Shown here one piece after another: positions 37,836-45,452 of a stretch of DNA of 64,000 nt (positions are counted from its first letter, which is position 1; every line of letters starts with the position of its first letter). Position numbers and translations under genes: made by a program. Under the pieces are notes generated by a model. The model was given only the letters and a program-made list of their open reading frames with translations. It searched no databases and was not told where the DNA came from. Source of the stretch: Streptomyces sp. NBC_01460 (GTDB lineage: Bacteria > Actinomycetota > Actinomycetes > Streptomycetales > Streptomycetaceae); assembly GCF_036227405.1 (NCBI RefSeq), contig NZ_CP109473.1, positions 5,828,001 to 5,892,000 of the forward strand. The letters are read 5' to 3'.

Positions 37836-37870
37836 GAAGCCGCCGGGTCGCAACCGCACCCGGCGGCTTC
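37836..37870 (+). terminator. terminator after leuB
   Basis: GAAGCCGCCGGGT and ACCCGGCGGCTTC form a perfect 13-bp stem around a 9-nt loop, 18 nt after the leuB stop. The rest of the gap to ilvE (37871-38100) shows no gene; it presumably holds the ilvE promoter. Confidence 0.75.
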
Positions 37871-38100
37871 ACCTCGCGGTCTCCGGGTGCCACCATCGAC
37901 CCCTGGACCGCGTTTTCGCGTCGCCCTCGCGCCCCACCGCAATCACGTCATTTCGTGCAGAGCCGCCCCCGGGAGATAATCGAACGGGACCGCGGCTCGC
38001 GGTGAAGCTCGGACGTCCTACGACCTGCCGGGCTGCCGCCGGGCGGGAGCGGGCGTGAGCGCGGTCCATCACACACAAGACCGGTGAAGGACACGCACTC

Positions 38101-39204
38101 ATGACGACGCCCACGATCGAGCTCAAGCCCTCCTCGACCCCGCTGTCCGACGCGGAGCGCGAGGCGATCCTGGTGAGCCCCGGCTTCGGCCGTTACTTCA
38201 CCGATCACATGGTGACGATCCGCTGGACCGAGGGACGCGGCTGGCACGACGCCCAGCTCGTGCCCTACGGGCCGCTGTCGATGGACCCGGCCAACATGAC
38301 CCTGCACTACGCGCAGGAGATCTTCGAGGGCCTCAAGGCCTACCGGCAGCCCGACGGCACCGTCGCCACCTTCCGCCCGGAGGCGAACGCCGCGCGCTTC
38401 CAGCGCTCCGCGGCCCGCCTCGCGATGCCCGAGCTGCCGGCGGAGACCTTCATCGAGGCCTGCGACGTGCTGGTCCGGCAGGACCGGGCCTGGGTCCCGG
38501 CGCACGGTGGCGAGGAGTCCCTCTACCTGCGCCCCTTCATGATCGCCGCCGAGGTCGGCCTGGGTGTCCGGCCCGCCAACGAGTACCTCTTCCTCGTCAT
38601 CGCCTCTCCCGCCGGCGCCTACTTCCCCGGCGGTGTGAAGCCGGTCTCCATCTGGCTCTCCCAGGACCGGGTCCGCGCCGTCCCCGGCGGCATGGGCGAC
38701 GCCAAGACCGGCGGCAACTACGCCGCCTCCCTCCTCGCCCAGGCCGAGGCCGCCGCGCAGGGCTGCGACCAGGTCGCCTACCTCGACGCCGTCGAGCACA
38801 AGTGGGTCGAGGAGCTGGGCGGCATGAACCTCTACTTCGTGTACGGGCAGGAGGACGGCAGCAAGCGGATCGTCACCCCCTCCCTCACGGGCTCGCTGCT
38901 CGCCGGCGTCACCCGTGACTCCCTGCTGACCGTCGCCCGCGACCTCGGTTACGCCTCCGAGGAGGGCCGCATCTCCATCGACCAGTGGCGCGCCGACACC
39001 GAGAACGGCACCCTCACCGAGGTCTTCGCCTGCGGCACGGCCGCCGTGATCACCCCCGTCGGCACCGTGAAGTCCGCGGACGGCCAGTGGATCCAGGGCG
39101 ACGGCACCCCCGGCGAGGTCACCCTCAAGCTGCGCGAGCGCCTGCTGGACATCCAGCGCGGCATCGCCGAGGACACCCACGGCTGGATGCACGAGCTCGG
39201 CTAG
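38101..39204 (+). CDS. ilvE: branched-chain amino acid aminotransferase
   Basis: This 367-residue PLP enzyme (fold type IV) performs the last step of Val/Leu/Ile synthesis and the first of their breakdown. It shows [20 protein letters not shown], the PLP-lysine motif [34 protein letters not shown] and [14 protein letters not shown] 38101 is preceded by GTGAAGGAC. Length is normal. It is transcribed alone and followed by a long GC hairpin. With ilvBNC, leuB and cimA, the window holds a large part of the branched-chain pathway in separate transcription units. Confidence 0.96.
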   Translation: MTTPTIELKPSSTPLSDAEREAILVSPGFGRYFTDHMVTIRWTEGRGWHDAQLVPYGPLSMDPANMTLHYAQEIFEGLKAYRQPDGTVATFRPEANAARFQRSAARLAMPELPAETFIEACDVLVRQDRAWVPAHGGEESLYLRPFMIAAEVGLGVRPANEYLFLVIASPAGAYFPGGVKPVSIWLSQDRVRAVPGGMGDAKTGGNYAASLLAQAEAAAQGCDQVAYLDAVEHKWVEELGGMNLYFVYGQEDGSKRIVTPSLTGSLLAGVTRDSLLTVARDLGYASEEGRISIDQWRADTENGTLTEVFACGTAAVITPVGTVKSADGQWIQGDGTPGEVTLKLRERLLDIQRGIAEDTHGWMHELG

Positions 39205-39220
39205 TCACCGCTCCCGCCCA

Positions 39221-39257
39221 CGAAGGCCGCGCCCCCTCACCGGGGGCGCGGCCTTCG
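39221..39257 (+). terminator. terminator after ilvE
   Basis: CGAAGGCCGCGCCCC and its exact complement form a 15-16-bp stem with a short TCACC loop, 17 nt after the ilvE stop. Confidence 0.78.
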
Positions 39258-39294
39258 CCGTTCCGCGTCCCGTCCGGGCACCCGCGCGTCCAGA

Positions 39295-39326
39295 GTTTTG
39301 AGCGACGCTCAAAACATGGTTAGAGT
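39295..39326 (+). promoter_or_regulatory. promoter of the urease-like operon with a perfect 21-bp palindrome over the -35 box
   Basis: GTTTTGAGCG (39295-39304), a central A, and CGCTCAAAAC (39306-39315) form a perfect palindrome. TTGAGC (39298-39303) inside it is a good -35; TAGAGT (39321-39326) is a good -10; the spacer is 17 bp. A weaker related repeat (GGTTAGAG / CTCCAACC) overlaps and follows the -10. This fits a TetR operator, most simply for the TetR gene at the end of the operon. Confidence 0.82.
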
Positions 39327-39374
39327 GCTGCTCCAACCAGTGGGAGAGCCGCTCCGACCAGGAGGTGCCGTGAC

Positions 39375-40061
39375 GTGCGACTGACCCCGACCGAACGCGA
39401 CCGGCTGCTGCTCTTCGGCGCCGCCGAGCTTGCCCGGGCGCGGCGCGCCCGCGGCCTGCGGCTCAACGTCCCCGAGGCCACGGCCCTGATCGCGGACACC
39501 GTCTGCGAGGCCGCCAGGGACGGACGGAGGCTGGCCGAGGCGATCGAGGCCGCCCGTGCCGTGCTGGGGCCCGACGACGTGCTGCCCGGCGTGGCCGACG
39601 TCGTCACCGAGGTCCATGTGGAGGCCGTGTTCGACGACGGTTCCCGTCTCGCGGTCGTCAGCGATCCCCTCGCCGGCGGCACGCTCGGCGACGAGGCCCC
39701 CGGAGCGCTGCTCCCCGGGCCCGCGGCGCCGGGTCCTGAGCCCGCCGTGCGGCTCACCGTCCGCAACACCGCGACCGTCCCGGTCAGCGTCACGTCCCAC
39801 TTCCACTTCTTCGAGGCCAACCCCCGGCTCCACTTCGACCGCTCCGCGGCGTACGGGATGCGGCTGGGCGTGCCGGCCGGGTCCTCCGTCCGCTTCGGCC
39901 CGGGGGAGACCGCCGAGGCGGCGCTCGTCCCCATCGGCGGCGACCGGATCGCGATCGGTTTCGCCGGGCTCGTCGACGGGCCCCTGGACGCGCCGGGCGC
40001 GAAGGAGGAGGCGCTGCGCAGGGCGGCGGCCTGCGGCTACCTCGGTGCGGAGGAGAGCTGA
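39375..40061 (+). CDS. urease-like gamma-beta fusion subunit
   Basis: This 228-residue protein fuses the urease gamma subunit (1-100: MRLTPTERDRLLLFGAAELA, GLRLNVPEATALIADTVCEA, ADVVTEVHVEAVFDDGSRLA) and beta subunit (~120-215: VRLTVRNTATVPVSVTSHFH, NPRLHFDRSAAYGMRLGVPA). The fusion is known in some actinobacteria. GTG 39375 has GGAGG 9 nt upstream. Its TGA overlaps the ureC-like ATG by one base. No ureDEFG nickel-insertion genes are nearby. Canonical ureases elsewhere in Streptomyces genomes have them, so this is a second, divergent urease locus. Confidence 0.9.
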   Translation: MRLTPTERDRLLLFGAAELARARRARGLRLNVPEATALIADTVCEAARDGRRLAEAIEAARAVLGPDDVLPGVADVVTEVHVEAVFDDGSRLAVVSDPLAGGTLGDEAPGALLPGPAAPGPEPAVRLTVRNTATVPVSVTSHFHFFEANPRLHFDRSAAYGMRLGVPAGSSVRFGPGETAEAALVPIGGDRIAIGFAGLVDGPLDAPGAKEEALRRAAACGYLGAEES

Positions 40062-41743
40062 TGGATCCCTACGAGTACGCCTCCGTGCACGGCCCGCGCG
40101 CGGGCGACCGGGTCAGGCTCGGCGACTCCGGGCTGACCGTCCGCGTGGAGTCCGACTCCCAGAAGCAGGGCGACGAGTTCCTCGCCGGGTTCGGCAAGAC
40201 GGCCCGCGACGGCCTGCACCTCAAGGCCGCGGCGGTCCGGGACACCTGTGACGTCGTCATCAGCAACGTCCTGGTCATCGATGCCGTGCTGGGGATCCGG
40301 AAGGTCTCGGTCGGCATCCGCGAGGGCCGGATCGCCGCGATCGGGCGGGCCGGCAACCCGGACACCCTCGACGGGGTCGACGTGGTCGTCGGCACGGGCA
40401 CGACCATCGTCTCGGGCGAGGGCCTGATCGCGACGGCGGGTGCGGTGGACCCCCACGTCCACCTGCTCTCCCCGCGCATCATGGAGGCGTCCCTCGCCTC
40501 CGGAGTCACCACGATCATCGGCCAGGAGTTCGGCCCGGTCTGGGGCGTCGGCGTCAACTCCCCGTGGGCGCTGCGACACGCCTTCAACGCCTTCGACGCC
40601 TGGCCCGTCAACATCGGCTTCCTGGGCCGCGGCTCCTCCTCCCACGAAGCCCCGCTGGTCGAGGCGCTCGCCGAGGGCGGCGCCTGCGGCTTCAAGGTCC
40701 ACGAGGACATGGGCGCCCACACCCGCGCCCTTGACACCGCCCTGCGGGTCGCCGAGGAGTACGACGTCCAGGTCGCCCTGCACAGCGACGGGCTCAACGA
40801 GTGCCTGTCCGTGGAGGACACCCTGAGCGTGCTCGAAGGGCGCACGATCCACGCCTTCCACATCGAGGGCTGCGGCGGCGGGCACGTCCCCAACGTGCTG
40901 AAGATGGCGGGCGTCCCGAACGTCATCGGCTCCTCCACCAACCCGACGCTCCCCTTCGGCCGGGACGCCGTCGCCGAGCACTACGGGATGATCGTCTCCG
41001 TCCACGACCTCAAGACCGACCTCCCCGGTGACGCCGCCATGGCCCGCGACCGGATCAGGGCCGGGACCATGGGCGCCGAGGACGTGCTGCACGACCTGGG
41101 CGCGATCGGCATCACCTCGTCCGACGCGCAGGGCATGGGCCGGGCCGGGGAGACCGTGCGCCGCACCTTCGCCATGGCGGCGAAGATGAAGGCCGAGCTC
41201 GGCCCGATGGAGGGCGACGGCCCCGGCGACGACAACGCCCGGGTGCTGCGCTACATGGCCAAGCTCACCATCAACCCCGCCCTCGCCCACGGCCTCTCCC
41301 ACGAGGTCGGGTCGATCGAGACGGGGAAGCTCGCCGACATCGTCCTCTGGCGCCCCGAGTTCTTCGGCGCGAAGCCCCAGCTGGTCCTGAAGGCCGGCTT
41401 CCCCGCCTACGGGGTCACCGGTGACCCCAACGCCGCCACGGACACCTGCGAACCCCTCGTCCTCGGACCGCAGTTCGGTGCGTACGGGGCGACGGCCGCC
41501 GATCTCTCCGTCGCCTTCGTCGCGGAGGCCGCCACCCAGCTCGGCTCCGACCTGATGCCCACCCGCCGCCGCCGGGTGGGCGTCCGGGGGACGCGCGGCA
41601 TCGGCCCCGCCGACCTGCGCCTCAACTCCCGTACCGGACAGGTCGGCGTCGACGGCGAGACCGGGCTCGTCACGCTCGACGGCGACCCTTTGCGCTCCCC
41701 GGCCGCCGAATCCGTCTCCCTCAACCGCCTCTACTTCCTCTAG
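40061..41743 (+). CDS. urease-like alpha subunit, divergent active-site loops
   Basis: This 560-residue amidohydrolase aligns over its full length with urease UreC. The nickel-site residues are kept: HxH in DPHVHLLSPRI (132, 134), carbamylated Lys and His in GFKVHEDMG (212, 214), His in VQVALHSDGLNE (241), His in HAFHIEGCGGGH (267) and Asp in ITSSDAQGMG (355). The mobile-flap Cys-His pair reads Val-His (VSVHDLK, 314-315), and the usual GGGTGPATGTNATT segment is replaced by GQEFGPVWGVGVN. A metal hydrolase is certain. Urea as substrate is not. It is translationally coupled to the gamma-beta gene. Confidence 0.88.
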   Translation: MDPYEYASVHGPRAGDRVRLGDSGLTVRVESDSQKQGDEFLAGFGKTARDGLHLKAAAVRDTCDVVISNVLVIDAVLGIRKVSVGIREGRIAAIGRAGNPDTLDGVDVVVGTGTTIVSGEGLIATAGAVDPHVHLLSPRIMEASLASGVTTIIGQEFGPVWGVGVNSPWALRHAFNAFDAWPVNIGFLGRGSSSHEAPLVEALAEGGACGFKVHEDMGAHTRALDTALRVAEEYDVQVALHSDGLNECLSVEDTLSVLEGRTIHAFHIEGCGGGHVPNVLKMAGVPNVIGSSTNPTLPFGRDAVAEHYGMIVSVHDLKTDLPGDAAMARDRIRAGTMGAEDVLHDLGAIGITSSDAQGMGRAGETVRRTFAMAAKMKAELGPMEGDGPGDDNARVLRYMAKLTINPALAHGLSHEVGSIETGKLADIVLWRPEFFGAKPQLVLKAGFPAYGVTGDPNAATDTCEPLVLGPQFGAYGATAADLSVAFVAEAATQLGSDLMPTRRRRVGVRGTRGIGPADLRLNSRTGQVGVDGETGLVTLDGDPLRSPAAESVSLNRLYFL

Positions 41744-41751
41744 GACCCGCG

Positions 41752-42774
41752 ATGACCTTCCGTATGCCGCCCGAGTGGGCCCCGCACGAGCGCACCTGGA
41801 TGGCCTGGCCCGGCCCCAACCCCACCTTCGACACCGACGCCGAGCTCGACGAGGCCCGTGCCGCCTGGGCCTCCGTCGCCCGGGCCGTACGCCGCTTCGA
41901 GCCGGTCACCGTGATCGTCGGGCCCGGCCAGGAGGACAGTGCCCGCGCGCTCCTCGGCCCGGACGTCGAGACGGCCGTACGCCCCCTGGACGACGCCTGG
42001 ATGCGGGACATCGGACCGACCTTCGTGGTCGACGACGAGAGCGGTCAACTCGCGGCGGTGGACTGGACGTTCAACGGATGGGGCGCTCAGGGCTGGGCGC
42101 GCTGGGAGCACGACCGGCACATCGCGCGGGGCGTCGCCGAGCTGGCCGGAGTGCCCGTGCACAGCTCGCCGCTCGTCAACGAGGGCGGCGCGATCCACGT
42201 GGACGGCGAGGGCACCGTGCTGCTCACCGAGACCGTCCAGCTGGGCCAGGAGCGCAACCCCGGCTGGAGCAGGCAGGCCGTCGAGGACGAGATCCACGCC
42301 CGCCTCGGGACCGAGAAGGCGATCTGGCTGCCGCGGGGCCTGGCGGGGGACTACGGCACCTACGGCACCCTCGGCCACGTCGACATCGTCGCCGCCTTCG
42401 CCCGCCCCGGGGTCGTCGTCGCCCACGTCCAGCCCGACCCCTCCCACCCGGACCACGAGATCACCCGTGAGACGGTCCGGCTCCTGCGGGCCGCCACCGA
42501 CGCCCGGGGCCGCCGGCTGGAGGTGGTGGAGATACCGGCGCCGACCGTGCTCCGGGACGCCGACGGCGCATGGGCCGACTACTCCTACATCAACCACTAC
42601 CTCTGCAACGGCGGGGTGGTCCTCTGCGCCTTCGACGACCCGAGGGACGCGGAGGCGGCCGCCGTCCTCGGTGACCTCTTCCCCGACCGTACGGTGACAC
42701 CCGTCGACGCCCGTACGATCTTTGCCGGTGGTGGAGGCATCCACTGCATCACGCAGCAACAGCCCAGGACCTGA
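41752..42774 (+). CDS. aguA: agmatine deiminase (peptidyl-arginine deiminase family)
   Basis: This 340-residue enzyme converts agmatine to N-carbamoylputrescine and ammonia. Family motifs are PPEWAPHERTWMAWPGPNPT, DDAWMRDIGPTFVVDDESGQ, LVNEGGAIHVDGEGTVLLTE, the His region YGTLGHVDIVAAFARPG and the catalytic Cys in AGGGGIHCITQQQP (~332). The start is 8 nt after the urease-like alpha gene, so the two are co-transcribed. No N-carbamoylputrescine amidase (aguB) gene is adjacent, which makes the urease-like enzyme a candidate for the next step. Confidence 0.9.
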   Translation: MTFRMPPEWAPHERTWMAWPGPNPTFDTDAELDEARAAWASVARAVRRFEPVTVIVGPGQEDSARALLGPDVETAVRPLDDAWMRDIGPTFVVDDESGQLAAVDWTFNGWGAQGWARWEHDRHIARGVAELAGVPVHSSPLVNEGGAIHVDGEGTVLLTETVQLGQERNPGWSRQAVEDEIHARLGTEKAIWLPRGLAGDYGTYGTLGHVDIVAAFARPGVVVAHVQPDPSHPDHEITRETVRLLRAATDARGRRLEVVEIPAPTVLRDADGAWADYSYINHYLCNGGVVLCAFDDPRDAEAAAVLGDLFPDRTVTPVDARTIFAGGGGIHCITQQQPRT

Positions 42775-42778
42775 GACC

Positions 42779-43423
42779 GTGACCCGAACCCCGCGCCGTC
42801 GTAACATCGCCCCGCCCAGGGAGGACGTGCTCGCCGCCGTCATGGCCACCGTCGCGGAGCGCGGGCTCGACGGGCTCACCATGGCGGGGCTCGGCCGCGA
42901 GGTCCGGATGAGCAGCGGGCACCTCCTCTACTACTTCCGCACCAAGGACGAACTGCTGCTGCAGACCCTGGAGTGGAGCGAGGCACGGCTCGGCGCCGAG
43001 CGCCGGGCCCTGCTCACCGGGCCCGGCACCGCCCGGGAGCGGCTCGACGCCTACATCGCGCTGTACGTGCCCGACGGCCACCGCGACCCGCACTGGACGC
43101 TCTGGCTGGAGGTCTGGAACCGCTCGCAGGACGCCGACGACGACGCCCGCGCCCGGCAGGCGGCCATCGAGGACGCCTGGCACCGCGACCTGACGGAGCT
43201 GCTGGCCGACGGCATCGCGCGCGGCGAGTTCGCCGCGGTCGACACGGACCGGGCGGCGACCCGCCTGCGGGCCCTGATGGACGGGTTCAGCGTCCACGTC
43301 ACCGTCGGGATCCCCGGCACCGGACGGGACCGGGTGCTGGACGAGATGCGCGCGTACGCGGACGAGACGCTCGCGCGCCCCGCTCCGGCCACCCGTGCGA
43401 CGGGCGTCACGCCCGCATCCTGA
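42779..43423 (+). CDS. TetR-family regulator of the urease-like/agmatine deiminase operon
   Basis: This 214-residue regulator has an N-terminal HTH: REDVLAAVMATVAERGLDGL, TMAGLGREVRMSSGHLLYYF and RTKDELLLQTLEW; the C-terminal ligand domain resembles the BetI-like group. GTG 42779 begins 4 nt after the agmatine deiminase stop, so it is the fourth gene of the operon. It is the likely reader of the 21-bp palindrome at 39295, giving feedback on the whole unit. The ligand could be agmatine, a polyamine or a ureido compound; this is inferred from context only. Confidence 0.87.
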   Translation: MTRTPRRRNIAPPREDVLAAVMATVAERGLDGLTMAGLGREVRMSSGHLLYYFRTKDELLLQTLEWSEARLGAERRALLTGPGTARERLDAYIALYVPDGHRDPHWTLWLEVWNRSQDADDDARARQAAIEDAWHRDLTELLADGIARGEFAAVDTDRAATRLRALMDGFSVHVTVGIPGTGRDRVLDEMRAYADETLARPAPATRATGVTPAS

Positions 43424-43466
43424 GACGGCCCGAGACGCGGGAACGGCGCTGTGCCACACTGCGAGC

Positions 43467-43517
43467 GTGTCCTCGTTCGCCATGATTATCGGCAGCAGGC
43501 GCGCCGGTCCGCAGTGA
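43467..43517 (+). CDS. cimA leader peptide with Met-Ile-Ile
   Basis: GTG 43467 opens a 16-residue peptide, MSSFAMIIGSRRAGPQ; an internal ATG at 43482 would give 11 residues starting MIIG. Two consecutive isoleucine codons (ATT ATC) fit the product of the pathway begun by citramalate synthase. A hairpin (43523-43540) and a T-tailed terminator (43573-43598) follow before cimA. The ribosome binding site is weak for both starts. Confidence 0.65.
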   Translation: MSSFAMIIGSRRAGPQ

Positions 43518-43522
43518 CCGTC

Positions 43523-43540
43523 CCGTACCACCACGTACGG
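43523..43540 (+). promoter_or_regulatory. hairpin in the cimA leader
   Basis: CCGTAC (43523-43528) pairs with GTACGG (43535-43540) around a 6-nt loop, 5 nt after the leader-peptide stop. The position matches the pause/antiterminator hairpin of the ilvB leader. Confidence 0.5.
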
Positions 43541-43572
43541 AACGGACATCGTGCCCCAGACCCGCGCGCAGA

Positions 43573-43598
43573 CCTCTCGCACCCGCGAGGGGTTTTTT
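43573..43598 (+). terminator. cimA transcription attenuator
   Basis: CCTCTCGC and GCGAGGGG form an 8-bp stem (one G-T pair) around ACCC, and TTTTTT follows. The 3' arm plus T run, CGAGGGGTTTTTT, is identical to that of the ilvB attenuator at 21251-21263, about 100 nt before the cimA start. Confidence 0.85.
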
Positions 43599-43701
43599 CG
43601 TTTTCCGGCCCACACCACGGCCGGGGCGAGGCACGCGAGATGATGGGGGCAAGTGGAGCCGATTCGTCCGGATCCGCTCACCCGACAGGAGTCAGATCAG
43701 C

Positions 43702-45309
43702 ATGACCACCAAGGCCACGGCCCCCGACGACACCTTCCATGTCTTCGACACCACCCTGCGCGACGGTGCGCAGCGTGAAGGCATCAACCTGACGGTCGCG
43801 GACAAGCTGACCATTGCCCGGCATCTGGACGACTTCGGCGTGGGCTTCATCGAGGGCGGCTGGCCCGGCGCCAACCCCCGTGACACCGAGTTCTTCGCGC
43901 GCGCCCGGCAGGAGATCGACTTCGAGCACGCCCAGCTCGTCGCGTTCGGCGCCACCCGCAGGGCCGGTGGCAAGGCCGCCGAGGACCCGCAGGTGCGGGC
44001 GCTCCTGGAATCGGGCGCCCCGGTGATCACCCTGGTCGCCAAGTCCCACGACCGCCATGTGGAGCTGGCCCTGCGCACCACCCTCGAGGAGAACCTGGAG
44101 ATGGTCCGCGACACCGTCTCCCACCTCCGGGAGCAGGGCCGCCGGGTCTTCGTCGACTGCGAGCACTTCTTCGACGGCTACCGCGCCAACGCCGAGTACG
44201 CCAAGTCGGTCGTGCGCACCGCCCACGAGGCCGGCGCCGACGTCGTCATCCTCTGCGACACCAACGGCGGGATGCTCCCGGCCCAGGTCCAGGCCGTCGT
44301 CTCGACCGTCCTCGCCGACACCGGCGCCCGACTCGGCATCCACGCGCAGGACGACACGGGCTGCGCCGTCGCCAACACCCTGGCCGCCGTCGACGCCGGC
44401 GCCACCCATGTGCAGTGCACCGCCAACGGCTACGGCGAGCGGGTGGGCAACGCCAACCTCTTCCCCGTCGTCGCCGCCCTGGAACTCAAGTACGGCAAGA
44501 CCGTCCTGCCCGAGGGCGCGCTCGCCGACATGACGCGGATCTCCCACGCCATCGCCGAGGTCGTCAACCTCACGCCCTCGACCCATCAGCCGTACGTGGG
44601 CGTCTCCGCGTTCGCGCACAAGGCCGGTCTGCACGCCTCCGCGATCAAGGTCGACCCGGACCTCTACCAGCACATCGACCCGGAGCGCGTCGGCAACACC
44701 ATGCGGATGCTCGTCTCCGACATGGCCGGCCGGGCCTCCATCGAGCTCAAGGGCAAGGAGCTCGGCATCGACCTGGGCGACGACCGCGCGCTCGTCGGGC
44801 GCGTCGTCGAGCGGGTCAAGGAGCGTGAGCTCAAGGGCTACACCTACGAGGCGGCCGACGCCTCCTTCGAGCTGCTGCTGCGCGCCGAGGTCGACGGCAG
44901 GCCCCGCCGCTACTTCCGCGTCGAGTCCTGGCGGGCGATCGTCGAGGACCGCCCGGACGGCACCCACGCCAACGAGGCGACCGTGAAGCTCTGGGCCAAG
45001 GGTGAGCGGATCGTCGCCACCGCCGAGGGGAACGGTCCCGTCAACGCACTGGACCGCGCCCTGCGCGTCGGCCTGGAGCGGATCTACCCGCAGCTGGCCA
45101 AGCTGGAGCTGATCGACTACAAGGTCCGCATCCTGGAAGGGCGCACCGGCACCGACTCCACCACCCGCGTCCTGATCACCACGGGCGACGGGACGGGGGA
45201 CTGGGCGACGGTCGGTGTGGCGGAGAACGTCATCGCCGCGTCCTGGCAGGCGCTTGAGGACGCCTACACCTACGGCCTGCTGCGGGCCGGCGTCGAGCCC
45301 ACCGACTAG
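43702..45309 (+). CDS. cimA: citramalate synthase
   Basis: This 535-residue member of the LeuA/homocitrate synthase family condenses acetyl-CoA and pyruvate to (R)-citramalate, a threonine-independent entry to isoleucine. The TIM-barrel start is VFDTTLRDGAQREGINLTVA. Metal and substrate motifs are LGIHAQDDTGCAVANTLAAV and TANGYGERVGNANLFPVVAA. The C-terminal regulatory domain ends the protein. Length and FIEGGWPGANPRDTEFF (LeuA proper differs here) place it in the CimA group, not LeuA; it is sometimes annotated as a second leuA. Predicted isoleucine-responsive attenuation upstream agrees with this role. Confidence 0.93.
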   Translation: MTTKATAPDDTFHVFDTTLRDGAQREGINLTVADKLTIARHLDDFGVGFIEGGWPGANPRDTEFFARARQEIDFEHAQLVAFGATRRAGGKAAEDPQVRALLESGAPVITLVAKSHDRHVELALRTTLEENLEMVRDTVSHLREQGRRVFVDCEHFFDGYRANAEYAKSVVRTAHEAGADVVILCDTNGGMLPAQVQAVVSTVLADTGARLGIHAQDDTGCAVANTLAAVDAGATHVQCTANGYGERVGNANLFPVVAALELKYGKTVLPEGALADMTRISHAIAEVVNLTPSTHQPYVGVSAFAHKAGLHASAIKVDPDLYQHIDPERVGNTMRMLVSDMAGRASIELKGKELGIDLGDDRALVGRVVERVKERELKGYTYEAADASFELLLRAEVDGRPRRYFRVESWRAIVEDRPDGTHANEATVKLWAKGERIVATAEGNGPVNALDRALRVGLERIYPQLAKLELIDYKVRILEGRTGTDSTTRVLITTGDGTGDWATVGVAENVIAASWQALEDAYTYGLLRAGVEPTD

Positions 45310-45382
45310 GAGGGCCGGCGGGCACCGCCGCCCGAGCCCTCCGGCCGGTGGCCGGGCGGTCCTGCCGTCAACCGTCGAAGTC

Positions 45383-45444
45383 CCGGGCCCCGGTCCGGCG
45401 GAACGCGCGACCGCCGTCGCGCGTTCCGCCGGACCGGGGCCCGG
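45383..45444. terminator. very long hairpin between convergent cimA and GH30 genes
   Basis: A perfect 26-bp GC-rich stem (left arm 45383-45408, right arm 45419-45444) closes a 10-nt loop that can extend it by two more pairs. It lies between the two 3' ends and ends 8 nt from the GH30 stop. It is probably a bidirectional terminator without T runs. Confidence 0.75.
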
Positions 45445-45452
45445 ACGTGCTC

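Noticed and set aside
40061..41743. Calling this simply ureC of the housekeeping urease
   Set aside because: No accessory genes, altered flap Cys and changed active-site loop; the symbol would imply urea hydrolysis that the sequence does not establish.
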